Assembly (NCBI GenBank): GCA_927797885.1
Contig: OV696605.1
Coordinates: 1,525,157-1,589,156, forward strand
Length of the DNA: 64,000 nucleotides
Direction: 5' to 3'
DNA from: Gloeomargaritales cyanobacterium VI4D9
Lineage (GTDB): Bacteria > Cyanobacteriota > Cyanobacteriia > Gloeomargaritales > Gloeomargaritaceae
Each line of letters begins with the position of its first letter. Within the stretch, counting starts at the first letter, position 1. Below the pieces are notes generated by a model that worked only from the letters and a program-made list of their open reading frames with translations, was not told the origin of the DNA and searched no databases. The position numbers and the translations under genes are program-made. Shown here piece after piece: positions 43,899 through 53,018 of this stretch.

Positions 43899-45188
43899 AT
43901 GCCTATGGCTCCCATCAGTTTTGTTGGTAAAACCGTCAAGGTCGTTCCCCGGTGGTTGGTCATCGGTGGGGTGGCGGTCTTAGTCCTTTTCGGAGCCGGG
44001 CTGTGGGTGCGGGGCAACCGCCAACGCAGTCAACCGGATATAAGTACTTTGACTGTACCTGTGACCCCCCGGAATTTAACGGTACGGATACCGGCGAGTG
44101 GCAGGGTGGAGCCACAGCAACGGGTAAATCTCAGCCCGAAGGTGTCTGGGCAGTTGGTGGCGTTGAATGTGGAGCAGGGAGAGCGGGTGACCCGGGGGCA
44201 GGTGATTGCCCGCATGGATGACCGGGAATTGCAAGCCCGTCGGCAACAAACCCTCGCCAATTTAGCCCAGGCGGAAGCCCGACTGCTGGAGTTGGAGCGG
44301 GGAAATCGTCCCGAGGAAATTGCCCAGGTGCGGGCGCAGGTGGTAGCGGCTCAGTCCCGTTATGAATTGGCACGGCAACGGCGGCAACGGAATCAGGAAC
44401 TTTTTGCCCAGGGAGCGATTGCCCAGGACACCCTGGATGCGGCGATTACGGAAGAGGCAACGGCGGAAGCCACCCTCAAGGAGACCCAACGCCGGTTGGA
44501 TTTATTGCAAGCGGGAACACGGGTGGAAGCCATTGCCCAGGCACGGGCACAGGTAGCCGCCGCCCAAGCCCAACTGCGTACCATCAATGTACAAATCAGT
44601 GATACGGTGATCCGGGCACCCTTTGACGGGATCATTACCCAGAGGTATGCCTCCGTGGGTGCGTTTGTGACCCCCAGCAGTTTCACTTCCGCCACGTCTT
44701 CGGCGACTTCCAGTTCGATTGTGGCATTAGCCAGCGACCTGGAAATTATTGCCCGGCTAGCGGAGACGGACATCAGCCAGATTCGCCCTGGGCAGGCGGT
44801 GGAGATTCGGGCGGATGCCTATCCAGGGGAAACCTTTCGGGGGCGGGTGGCGTTGATTGCGCCGGAAGCGGTGGTGGAACAAAATGTCACCTTTTTTGAG
44901 GTGCGGGTACAACTGGTCACGGGGCAGAACCGGCTGCGGTCGGGGATGAATGTGGATGTGGTTTTTGTGGGGGAACAGTTGCCCCAAGCCCTGACGATTC
45001 CCACCGCTGCAGTGGTGACGGAACGGGGTAAAACCGGGGTTTTGGTACCCAATGCCCAAGGCAAACCCCAGTTTCAGCCGGTGGTCTTGGGGGTAACCTT
45101 GAATGAATACACCCAGGTCTTGCAGGGCTTAAAAGCTGGGGAACGGGTGTTTATTGACTTGCCCAAGGGCATGGTGCCGCAGAATTAG
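43899..45188 (+). CDS. Periplasmic adaptor (MacA/HlyD family)
   Basis: 429 aa. N-terminal transmembrane anchor (VVPRWLVIGGVAVLVLFGAG), biotinyl-lipoyl-like halves (RVNLSPKVSGQLVALNVEQG; DTVIRAPFDGIITQRYA), a long alpha-hairpin in between (LAQAEARLLELERG to RLDLLQAG), and a C-terminal membrane-proximal domain. Likely partner of the MacB-type genes at 39842-41790, although RES-Xre and glycosyltransferase genes lie between. Connects to TolC. Confidence 0.9.
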   Translation: MPMAPISFVGKTVKVVPRWLVIGGVAVLVLFGAGLWVRGNRQRSQPDISTLTVPVTPRNLTVRIPASGRVEPQQRVNLSPKVSGQLVALNVEQGERVTRGQVIARMDDRELQARRQQTLANLAQAEARLLELERGNRPEEIAQVRAQVVAAQSRYELARQRRQRNQELFAQGAIAQDTLDAAITEEATAEATLKETQRRLDLLQAGTRVEAIAQARAQVAAAQAQLRTINVQISDTVIRAPFDGIITQRYASVGAFVTPSSFTSATSSATSSSIVALASDLEIIARLAETDISQIRPGQAVEIRADAYPGETFRGRVALIAPEAVVEQNVTFFEVRVQLVTGQNRLRSGMNVDVVFVGEQLPQALTIPTAAVVTERGKTGVLVPNAQGKPQFQPVVLGVTLNEYTQVLQGLKAGERVFIDLPKGMVPQN

Positions 45189-45220
45189 CCAGTGCCCTTG
45201 ACAGTAATTACACAGAAAGA

Positions 45221-45322
45221 TGTGGCAATCCTATTTAATTAACCAACAAAAATTTCCCAGAACCAAGGACGGAGGCGGTGCCCCTGCGACCCTTATTCCA
45301 TTTTCATTTAGGACTGCTATAG
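45221..45322. repeat. MITE (TAGCAATCC family), slightly degraded ends
   Basis: GGCAATCCTATTT at the left, AGGACTGCTATA at the right, core GGAGGCGGTGCCCCTGCGAC. Confidence 0.75.
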
Positions 45323-45444
45323 TTTTCACATGGCATCGCCTTTGCTGTAGGGATGACCCGCAATGCTATCCAGGTAATTGTTTATTATTACAATCTTATT
45401 ACGATTAGCATCCTGAGTTCCTGACAGGTGCCGTTGTAAACCAT

Positions 45445-45592
45445 CGGCTCTTTAACTTTTTGCGGGGGAGTCAATTCCCGTGAAGCCTTATCTTGGGAGC
45501 ATTTGAGCAGTGTCTAGCACTTCACTCCTGGGGCTTCGGGTCAGTTGCCTAAGGAGGCAAAAGAACTTACCCCCAGTGGCTCAGAGCCGCCC
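45445..45592 (+). ncRNA. 6S RNA candidate
   Basis: The ends pair (CGGCTCT with AGAGCCG), then GGGGG with CCCCC, and an inner rod is formed by GAAGCC...GGCTTC around GGGAGCATTTGAGC and ACTTCACTCC. A long rod with a central bubble and GGCAAAAGAACTTACCCCC is typical of cyanobacterial 6S RNA, which holds RNA polymerase. No good open frame on the plus strand. Call based on structure and motif memory, so moderately sure. Confidence 0.6.
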
Positions 45593-45763
45593 TATGTCTG
45601 CGACACTCAGGCTATCGCTACCAGAGTTTGTGTTCGCCGTTCTTGACCATGACCAAAATAGCACTGCCCCTAACCTTGCCGTCAAAAGACAAACGGAAAA
45701 AGAATCCTCTACAATACAGCCAACCACCCAACACCATGAATCGCCCCTACAGGAACCGGAATT

Positions 45764-48700
45764 ATGGCAGATTACCTCGGCATGACCCCCACCATCGTCG
45801 TCGGTCTCGGCGGTACGGGTAAGGAAGTGATCATCAAAATCCGGCGCATGATTGTGGAAACCTACGGCAGTTTGGATGCTTTGCCCATCGTTTCTTTTCT
45901 GCATTTGGATACGGAGCAAAATGCCAAAGTATCCGAACCTCAAACCGTCTTGAAACAGGATATTTCCCTGCGCCCGGTGGAGCAAGTGTGGGCAAAAGTG
46001 GACAATGCCAAAGCCATTTTGAACCGCATCGCCGACTACGAATATCTCACCGAATGGTTTCCCCCGGAACTCGCCGGTACGGACTCCATTTTGGCGGGGG
46101 CGGGACAAATTCGTGCCCTGGGAAAATTCGCTTTTACGGTGAATTATCAAACCATTAAACAAGCCTTTGCCAATGCCCGTTCCCGGATTGTGGGGCATGA
46201 GAAATTTATGCTCGACCGCTGGGGTGTCCAATTGGATAAAGGGGTGAATGTGTTCGTGATTTGCTCCCTAAGTGGGGGCACGGGTTCTGGCATGGTATTA
46301 GACCTGGCTTATAACGTGCGGGATTGGGTGCCGCCTTCTGATTTGCCCCAAACCTGTGCTTTTCTCGTCCTACCTGGGGCATTTTCCGGCTTGGGCGACC
46401 GGGTAATTGCCAATGCCTACGCCGCCTTAAGTGAACTCAATTACTATTCCCGTCCCACCAGCCGTTTTGAAACCCAATATAGCAATAATATTACCGACCG
46501 AATTAGTAGCCAAAACGCCCAGGATACCCCCTTTGGGTTCTGTTATTTGGTGGGCAATAGTAATGATAAAGTCACCCTGCCCAATTTGGAATCGGTTTTG
46601 GAAATGGTGGCGCAAAATGTATTTTTAGATTTTTCCTCCGGGTTCAGTCAGTATAAAAAATTGGTGCGGGATAACATTCGCAAACATTGGGCGAGTCCTG
46701 ACCCCCTGGGTTATCCCCAAAATTACATCACCTTTGGTTTAGCGAGTATCCAATTTCCGGTGCAACGGGTGCTGAACGCCTGTGCCTCCCGGTTGGCAGT
46801 GGCTCTGGCGGATTGGTGGAGCAACCCCACCCCCGCTCCCACGGCCATGCGGGATGTGATTAAAACGGAAATTTTACCCAATTTGGGCTTGGCAGAATCG
46901 GAAAACAACCATCAACTTTTGGATAATTTGAGTGTGGGGGACAACATGAAACCCTACAGCAAAGAGGTGGCGGATTGGGTGGCGGGTTTACGCAAAAAAC
47001 GCAATGATTTGAACGTGCCTTTTGAGAATTTATTGCGGTTTATTTCCGTAGAAGAGGAAAAATATCGAGTGCATTTCAACGATGCGGACAGCGACCCCCG
47101 CCGTTGGAGTGATTACTTCCAGAAAATGTGGGACAATCTCAACCGCATGATCCCCCAAAAAACCAAGGAATTGCGAGAAACCGTGGCGCAAATGGTGGAA
47201 GACCGCTTCCGGGGTCCCAAATGGACCAGGCAATTTTTAGAAGTATTGCTGGAAGTTTTATTGGAATTTCGCACTACCTTTGACCAGTCCCGGCAGAAAG
47301 ATTGGTTAGTGCGGGAGCGTTCTTCTAGTCAAGCCCTGCAAATTTTACTCAAACAAATTGATAACCACGCCAAGCAGATGATGTTGCTGAATCGCAAAAA
47401 AGTCATTGATGACGATTTCAATGCGATCATGCAAGCCTTGGAGTCTATTTATGTTTCAAAAGTCGAGGTCAAAGCCCGTACCTTGGCGGCTCCGCTTTTG
47501 GATGCCCTGCGGGAAGAAACCCAACGGTTAATTAATGACCTGAATAATTTTGATAAAAATTTGGAAACCCTGCGGCGGAATTTGGCAGAACGAGAGCAGG
47601 TTTATACCCGGGAAACCAGCACCCTGACGGTGAATGGAATTTTACTCTATGACCCCCAGGATATTGAACAGGTCTATCAAAAAACCCTGGCGAATCGAAC
47701 GGAAACTGTCTATCAAAGTATCACCCAGGATGTGTTAAATGGCATGGGTTGTCGGTTGTTTGACCTCCATACTTTTGAGCATTTGCGGCAACAGGATTTG
47801 TACCAGCGGATTCTCAACCGTGCCATTGATGAATTTAGTACCAGTGAGCAATTGAAAATCTCCGTTGCCCAAAAATTTATTACCCAATATCCCACCCTGG
47901 AGCAACAGGAATCCCAGTTAAAAACCACCTTTGAAAAAAGTGAGGCATTCTTGCGCTTCAGCCAGGAACAATCCCGTTTGGGTTGGGATGACCGCCCGGA
48001 AAAACGGCAAACCTTGGTGGGGATTCAAGGGGGGAATAAGCCGACTGATCCTGCCGTTTCTGCCTTGTTGCCTTTACTGCGAAAAAGCACGACTTTGACT
48101 GATAAAGATATTCGCCCGTACAACGACCCCCATCATATTTATTTCGTGCGGGAAATTGGCGCGTTTCCTCTGCGGTTGATTGAAGGCATGGAGCGGATGC
48201 GTACCATCTACCGCACGGTTTCCCAAATGGACCGCAATCCCCTGCATACCCACAAGGACAGTCAACGGTTTGGGGACATTATGCCCGCTTCGTCGGAAGA
48301 GATTCAGGTGCGGGAAAATCTGGTTTTAGGGCGGGTGTTTCAACTGGTAACCGCTTCGGAAAATCAAATTACGGGCTACACGGAAATCAAACTCAGTTAT
48401 CAAGATAGTGCGACGGGTTTGGAACGAAATTTGAACCTGGGAACCACTTGGAAAGAAGCAGAGGATTACCTGTTGGCTGACCAAAATCGGCGGGCGAGGG
48501 AATTACTGAATGATGGGATTCAAAAAATACTGAAACAGGCGAATAATCGGGATACCAAACGGGCATTGTACGAGCAGTTAATGGGCTATTTGCAACAGTT
48601 TGAACAAACCATACCGGGGGGGCGGGACAATCCTGAGTATCAGGCGGTGGAAACGGCGATTAGTAATTGTGTGCGAACCCATCGCCTATTTGAACCGGGG

Positions 48701-49132
48701 GCAACTGCAACTCCCCCTGCCCCCAAAACGGCGGTTAAACCCCCGGCGGTATCCCCTAAACCTCCAGCCGTTACCCCTGCGGTTGTTGACGGGGCGGTGG
48801 AGAAATTTACCAAATTGGTAGAAGCCTGTTACAAAGGGGGCAAAACGCCTTCAGAAAAAGAATTACAAATGTTAGATAAATTGCGGGAAAAATACGGTGT
48901 CACCCCGGAAATAGCGCAGGAAATTATTGCCCGGTTTCAACCCAAAAACCATGACCCAGAATTAGCAGGTTATGAATATGCCCTGATGTTCCGAGCCTGT
49001 TTGGAAAATGATGGGGAAATTGGTTTGGATGAACGGGCGCAACTTTTGGAACTTCAGGAGGAATTGGGGTTGAGCGATGACCAGGTAGCCACCATCGAAG
49101 CCAACGTCCAGGAGGAATTGGGTCTCGGTTAA
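45764..49132 (+). CDS. Very large tubulin-like (tubulin_2) protein
   Basis: 1122 aa. N-terminal GTP-binding fold: TIVVGLGGTGKEV (10-22), FLHLDTEQNA, and the tubulin signature SLSGGTGSGM (about 168-177). A long helical middle region follows (coiled-coil rich, residues ~380-720), then a Pro/Ala-rich linker (about 980-1010) and a C-terminal TerB-like helical pair (KFTKLVEACYKGGKTPSEKE; YEYALMFRACLENDGEIGLDE). Tubulin_2 proteins occur in scattered bacteria, sometimes beside vWA and TerB-type genes; function unknown. ATG 45782 (MTPTIVVG) is an alternative start. Probably cytoplasmic and GTP-binding. Confidence 0.8.
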   Translation: MADYLGMTPTIVVGLGGTGKEVIIKIRRMIVETYGSLDALPIVSFLHLDTEQNAKVSEPQTVLKQDISLRPVEQVWAKVDNAKAILNRIADYEYLTEWFPPELAGTDSILAGAGQIRALGKFAFTVNYQTIKQAFANARSRIVGHEKFMLDRWGVQLDKGVNVFVICSLSGGTGSGMVLDLAYNVRDWVPPSDLPQTCAFLVLPGAFSGLGDRVIANAYAALSELNYYSRPTSRFETQYSNNITDRISSQNAQDTPFGFCYLVGNSNDKVTLPNLESVLEMVAQNVFLDFSSGFSQYKKLVRDNIRKHWASPDPLGYPQNYITFGLASIQFPVQRVLNACASRLAVALADWWSNPTPAPTAMRDVIKTEILPNLGLAESENNHQLLDNLSVGDNMKPYSKEVADWVAGLRKKRNDLNVPFENLLRFISVEEEKYRVHFNDADSDPRRWSDYFQKMWDNLNRMIPQKTKELRETVAQMVEDRFRGPKWTRQFLEVLLEVLLEFRTTFDQSRQKDWLVRERSSSQALQILLKQIDNHAKQMMLLNRKKVIDDDFNAIMQALESIYVSKVEVKARTLAAPLLDALREETQRLINDLNNFDKNLETLRRNLAEREQVYTRETSTLTVNGILLYDPQDIEQVYQKTLANRTETVYQSITQDVLNGMGCRLFDLHTFEHLRQQDLYQRILNRAIDEFSTSEQLKISVAQKFITQYPTLEQQESQLKTTFEKSEAFLRFSQEQSRLGWDDRPEKRQTLVGIQGGNKPTDPAVSALLPLLRKSTTLTDKDIRPYNDPHHIYFVREIGAFPLRLIEGMERMRTIYRTVSQMDRNPLHTHKDSQRFGDIMPASSEEIQVRENLVLGRVFQLVTASENQITGYTEIKLSYQDSATGLERNLNLGTTWKEAEDYLLADQNRRARELLNDGIQKILKQANNRDTKRALYEQLMGYLQQFEQTIPGGRDNPEYQAVETAISNCVRTHRLFEPGATATPPAPKTAVKPPAVSPKPPAVTPAVVDGAVEKFTKLVEACYKGGKTPSEKELQMLDKLREKYGVTPEIAQEIIARFQPKNHDPELAGYEYALMFRACLENDGEIGLDERAQLLELQEELGLSDDQVATIEANVQEELGLG

Positions 49133-49168
49133 TGTGATAGGCTACAAATCACTGTATCTCCTGAATTC

Positions 49169-50095
49169 ATGCGTGTTTTGATTACCGGCGGGGCGGGTTT
49201 TATTGGTTCCGCTATTCAAGATATTTATCTGCAAGCGGGTCATGAGGTGGCAATTTTGGATAATTTTGCCGCTGGGAATCCTGCCTATGTCCACCCCCAC
49301 AGCCGGGTTTATCAGGCGGATTTGCGGGAATCCAACCTGGTATGGCAAATTTTCCAGGATTGGCAACCGGAGGTGGTCAGCCACCATGCGGCTCAGATTG
49401 ATGTGCGGCAGTCCGTTGCGGAACCGGTGGCGGATGCCCAGATTAATATCTTAGGTTCCCTGAATGTGCTGGAAGCGGCGGCGCAGATGGGGGTTAAACA
49501 ATTTATTTTTGCCTCATCTGGGGGGGCGTGTTACGGGGAATTGCAGCAGATTCCTGCCCCGGAAACCCATCCATTACAACCTATTTCTCCCTATGGAATC
49601 GCCAAGGTGACGATGGAACATTACCTGCATTTTTATTATCAAGTGCACGGGTTATGCTATGGGATTTTACGCTATGCGAATGTGTATGGCCCTCGCCAGG
49701 GGATTACGGGGGAAGCGGGGGTAATTACGGCTTTTATGACGGCTTTATTAACAGGGCAAACGCCGGTGATTTATGGCCAGGGCACCCAAACCCGAGACTA
49801 TGTGTATGTGGATGATGTGGCGCAGGTGAATTTGCAAATTTTGGGGCGTTTAGAACCCCTAACGCTGAATATTGGCACGGGTCAAGAAACCTCCGTATTG
49901 GCTTTATATGAACTGATCCAAAAACTCATGCCCAGCAAAATCAGCCCCCAATTTTTGCCGAAACGGTTGGGAGAAATTACTCGCAGTGCCCTAGATGTGA
50001 CCCGGGCGAGGGAAACCTTGGGGTGGCAGGCACAGACTTCCTTAACCCAAGGGTTACAAGCTACCTTGGACTGGTATCGCCAAGTATTGAATTAG
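49169..50095 (+). CDS. NAD-dependent sugar epimerase/dehydratase
   Basis: 308 aa. Extended SDR: GGAGFIGS (glycine motif GxxGxxG, residues 6-13), VSHHAAQIDVRQS, active-site SSGGACYG (Ser-x-Gly) and YGIAKVTMEHY (YxxxK). Resembles UDP-glucose 4-epimerases (GalE-like) of exopolysaccharide pathways. Starts 36 nt after the tubulin-like gene. Confidence 0.92.
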   Translation: MRVLITGGAGFIGSAIQDIYLQAGHEVAILDNFAAGNPAYVHPHSRVYQADLRESNLVWQIFQDWQPEVVSHHAAQIDVRQSVAEPVADAQINILGSLNVLEAAAQMGVKQFIFASSGGACYGELQQIPAPETHPLQPISPYGIAKVTMEHYLHFYYQVHGLCYGILRYANVYGPRQGITGEAGVITAFMTALLTGQTPVIYGQGTQTRDYVYVDDVAQVNLQILGRLEPLTLNIGTGQETSVLALYELIQKLMPSKISPQFLPKRLGEITRSALDVTRARETLGWQAQTSLTQGLQATLDWYRQVLN

Positions 50096-50369
50096 GGCTG
50101 GATTCAGAGTATTCAGAGTGGTGCGGCTCCACGCCCCCTAGTCCCATGAAGTTACAGTGATTCTATCGGAGATTGAAACAGTAATTACAAGCAATTACAT
50201 AGGAAGCCTGCCAGAAGCTGGTTTCTATGATTCCTTGTTGCGTAATCATTTGGGATTGCTATAAATATTCCGTATTCTCCTCTCCGTTAAAAAATTGAAT
50301 TACCCGAATATTCGGATTGGCAGGTTGCGACTTTGTATTATTCTTAATTCGGACAATAAATAAGGTGCC
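50096..50369. other. Intergenic region with a MITE remnant
   Basis: TTGGGATTGCTATAAAT near 50250-50266 is the right end of a TAGCAATCC-family MITE; the remainder is degraded. No gene seen. Confidence 0.5.
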
Positions 50370-51371
50370 TTAAAACAATTTGAAGTCAAATTCATCCTCT
50401 TCCGCCTGCCGTTGTCGCATCTTTTTGGGGTCAGGCGCAAAGGTCAACCACAACGGAAACTGTAACAAACCCACGGGCACCGTCCCATCCCCCTCATCCA
50501 TGACAATAAAGGGCACCAAATCCTCCCGCTCCAATCGATCCGCCTTTTGCGCCAAAGCCTCCGGGGACTCAAACAGTAAAATTCCTCCATCTGCCCCAAA
50601 GTCCGCCCGACTGATGCCCAGGCAGTCCTGTAAACCCCGCCGCCATTCCCCTAGGCGTTCGGGGCCATTGGCGAGTACTAATACCCGCAGGTCAATGTCA
50701 TAGAGTTGCCGCAGGATAGAAATAATCGCCGCCGTGACCAAGATATTTTGCAACCGACTGCCCAAACTCCGCAGGGCACCCCGACCCCCCTGTTCCAAAA
50801 ACCACCGGCGTACCCGTTCCTCATGTACCGGCTCAAAGGTACGGCGCAATTGCCACGCTGGCCCGTAGTAATCCGGTTGGGTGCGGTATTGTTCCAGACA
50901 TTCCTCGATCACCTCCACCTGGTCGGCATAGGTGGCGGCGGCTAATTTCAAGGGAGCGGCTTTGGCAGGCACCGGGGAGGGGGGTTCCGGCTCCACCACC
51001 GGGGCAGAGGGAGGCGTAGGCAGGAGGGGCAATTCCTCCACACTGGCGACCAAATCCTGCAATGCCCCCCGCAGGTAATCCTTGAACCCCTGCACCCGCA
51101 CGGCAATATCTTGGGAAGCCCCGGCAAAGGTTGAGCGCATTTCCTTTTGGATGCGTTCCTGGCGCCGTTCCAACTGTTCGATGCTAATTTGCAGTTTTTG
51201 CTTGCGCTCTTCTAACTCCCGCAGGGCCTGGGGCAACACCTGCTGGTACTGGCTTTGCACCTGTTGGAGTTGGTTTTGCCAGTCCGCTTTTTCCGCCTGC
51301 AACCGGGCAATTTCCGCCTGCAATTCTTGAATTTGTGCTGTCAGCGCAGCGACATCCGAGGGTTCCATCAA
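50370..51371 (-). CDS. DUF3086 protein
   Basis: 333 aa. N-terminal coiled coil (about residues 5-110, IQELQAEIARLQAEKADW), Pro-rich linker, and a C-terminal conserved domain (YYGPAWQLRRTFEPVHEERV; WLTFAPDPKKM). The DUF3086 family is restricted to cyanobacteria; function unknown. The start overlaps the DUF3119 stop as ATGA, so the two are translationally coupled; this pair is conserved in cyanobacteria. Confidence 0.9.
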   Translation of the reverse strand: MMEPSDVAALTAQIQELQAEIARLQAEKADWQNQLQQVQSQYQQVLPQALRELEERKQKLQISIEQLERRQERIQKEMRSTFAGASQDIAVRVQGFKDYLRGALQDLVASVEELPLLPTPPSAPVVEPEPPSPVPAKAAPLKLAAATYADQVEVIEECLEQYRTQPDYYGPAWQLRRTFEPVHEERVRRWFLEQGGRGALRSLGSRLQNILVTAAIISILRQLYDIDLRVLVLANGPERLGEWRRGLQDCLGISRADFGADGGILLFESPEALAQKADRLEREDLVPFIVMDEGDGTVPVGLLQFPLWLTFAPDPKKMRQRQAEEDEFDFKLF

Positions 51372-51760
51372 GCGGTTTCTCTAGGGGGACAATAGTGGGT
51401 AAGATAACGGCGCAAAGCCACCGGGTCAAACAAAACCGGCACAAAATGAATGCGGTCATTTTCCCGAAAAAATAAAATCACCGGCAGACCTGGCCAAAAC
51501 ACATACCAATCTTGCCAGTCCTGGTAGGGAAAGGCTCGCAGGGGTTGGCCGTTGCGGGTCAAAACCACCGCCGTTTCCGTAAATGTCCAGCGCAATACCG
51601 TAGTTTGCCACCCCAAAAAGCCAGCCAGCACCCCTAGCCCCAAACCGGTCGCCCACGACCACACCGCCACCGTTGCCCCCACTGCCGCCAAGCCCATGGC
51701 TACCCGATAGTCCGGGGCAAGGGTCAAGGGCACCGTCAGGGCGGGGGAAGTAGTCTGCAT
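51368..51760 (-). CDS. DUF3119 protein
   Basis: 130 aa. Two hydrophobic segments (residues ~20-52), then a PH-like beta domain (TFTETAVVLTRNGQPL, WQDWYVFWPGLPVILFFREND). Membrane protein of unknown role, transcribed with DUF3086. Confidence 0.88.
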   Translation of the reverse strand: MQTTSPALTVPLTLAPDYRVAMGLAAVGATVAVWSWATGLGLGVLAGFLGWQTTVLRWTFTETAVVLTRNGQPLRAFPYQDWQDWYVFWPGLPVILFFRENDRIHFVPVLFDPVALRRYLTHYCPPRETA

Positions 51761-51896
51761 CGCTCAAAGGGGGATAGGTTTTATCTGCTTTATCTAATTG
51801 TAAAGAAAGTGTAGCCGAAACCGGCGTTGCCCCGCTTGCCCTCTACAATAAAGGCAATAAAGGCAAACCTGTGTGGCCGTTTGGCTGGGATTTACC

Positions 51897-52874
51897 ATGA
51901 CGTTAACCCCCCAAGAAGCCCTGGCGGGCATTAAGGTACTGATTTTCATGGCGCGTGCCGACGGCATTTTTCGGGCGGAGGAGGAGCAAATTCTCCTGGA
52001 AACCTGCGAAACCCTGGGGTTGCCCCCGGAAGTCTCCCTTTTGGATTTGGTGCGGGAGGACATTGACCTGGAGGCGGAACTGGCGCACATTACCACCCCC
52101 GCCGCCCGGGAGCAGGTGTATGCCGCCGCTTTAGCCCTCGCCTGTGCTGACCGCAACCGCTCGCCGGAGGAACGGGAAGTGCTGGCACGGATCAAAAACG
52201 CCTTTGGGAGCGCCCCCGCCAAAACCGACCTGGTGCAACGGTTCATGGACGACACCCGCAATACCCTGTTACCGGCGGAGATTGCCCCGATTAGCGACCC
52301 GGCGGAACGGGACAAAACCATTGAGCAGGTGATCCAAAACTACGCCATTTTTACCGCTGTGTTGGGGGCTTTTCCCATTCCCGGCGTGGCTTTGGTGGTG
52401 GATATTGCCATCCTCACGTTTCAACTGAAAATGATTGAGGAAATCGGTCGCTACTGGGGCTACACCACCAACCGCAGAGATGCGGAACTCCTGCGGGACG
52501 GCATGGTGGGGGGGATGGGGGTGTCCCTGTTTCGCATCGCCATCAGTAATGCGGTGAAACTGATCCCCGGTTGGGGCAGTGTGGTGGGGGCTTCCCTCTC
52601 CTATGCCTCCACCTGGGCGTTTGGTAAAGTGGCGAATCAGTACTACGCTTCCGGGGGCAAATTGGATGCCCAAGCCCTGCAAGCCGCCTTCAAACAAGCC
52701 CGCCAAGAGGGGGAACAGAAATACCGGGAAAACCAAGCCGAAATTGCCCAAAAACAACAGGCTTATGCCGACCAAATCACCGAACTGAATGAACAATTAA
52801 AACAGGGCACCATTACCCAGGAACAGTACCAAGCAAAACTCACTGAATTAGAGCAACAATTGGGGAATAACTAA
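51897..52874 (+). CDS. TerB-like plus DUF697-like protein
   Basis: About 325 aa from ATG 51897. The N-terminal TerB-like helical domain (IKVLIFMARADGIFRAEEEQ, LALACADRNRSPEEREVL) carries acidic metal-binding-type positions. A DUF697-like membrane region follows (TAVLGAFPIPGVALVVDIAIL, LIPGWGSVVGASLSYAS) and a C-terminal coiled coil (QKQQAYADQITELNEQLKQG). TerB/DUF697 proteins associate with membranes in tellurite/stress modules and with GTPases; the role here is unknown. Confidence 0.8.
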   Translation: MTLTPQEALAGIKVLIFMARADGIFRAEEEQILLETCETLGLPPEVSLLDLVREDIDLEAELAHITTPAAREQVYAAALALACADRNRSPEEREVLARIKNAFGSAPAKTDLVQRFMDDTRNTLLPAEIAPISDPAERDKTIEQVIQNYAIFTAVLGAFPIPGVALVVDIAILTFQLKMIEEIGRYWGYTTNRRDAELLRDGMVGGMGVSLFRIAISNAVKLIPGWGSVVGASLSYASTWAFGKVANQYYASGGKLDAQALQAAFKQARQEGEQKYRENQAEIAQKQQAYADQITELNEQLKQGTITQEQYQAKLTELEQQLGNN

Positions 52875-53018
52875 GTACCAATTAACTTGAGAAATCTGGG
52901 GGCATAATTGTTCGGGAGTTCACCCTCAAACATACGGCTGACCGCACCTAAACCCGCCGATGCCAGTTCTATACTGGTAAAAGATTCCTGAAAAACCCCT
53001 GATTCCTGGTGATTTCCT

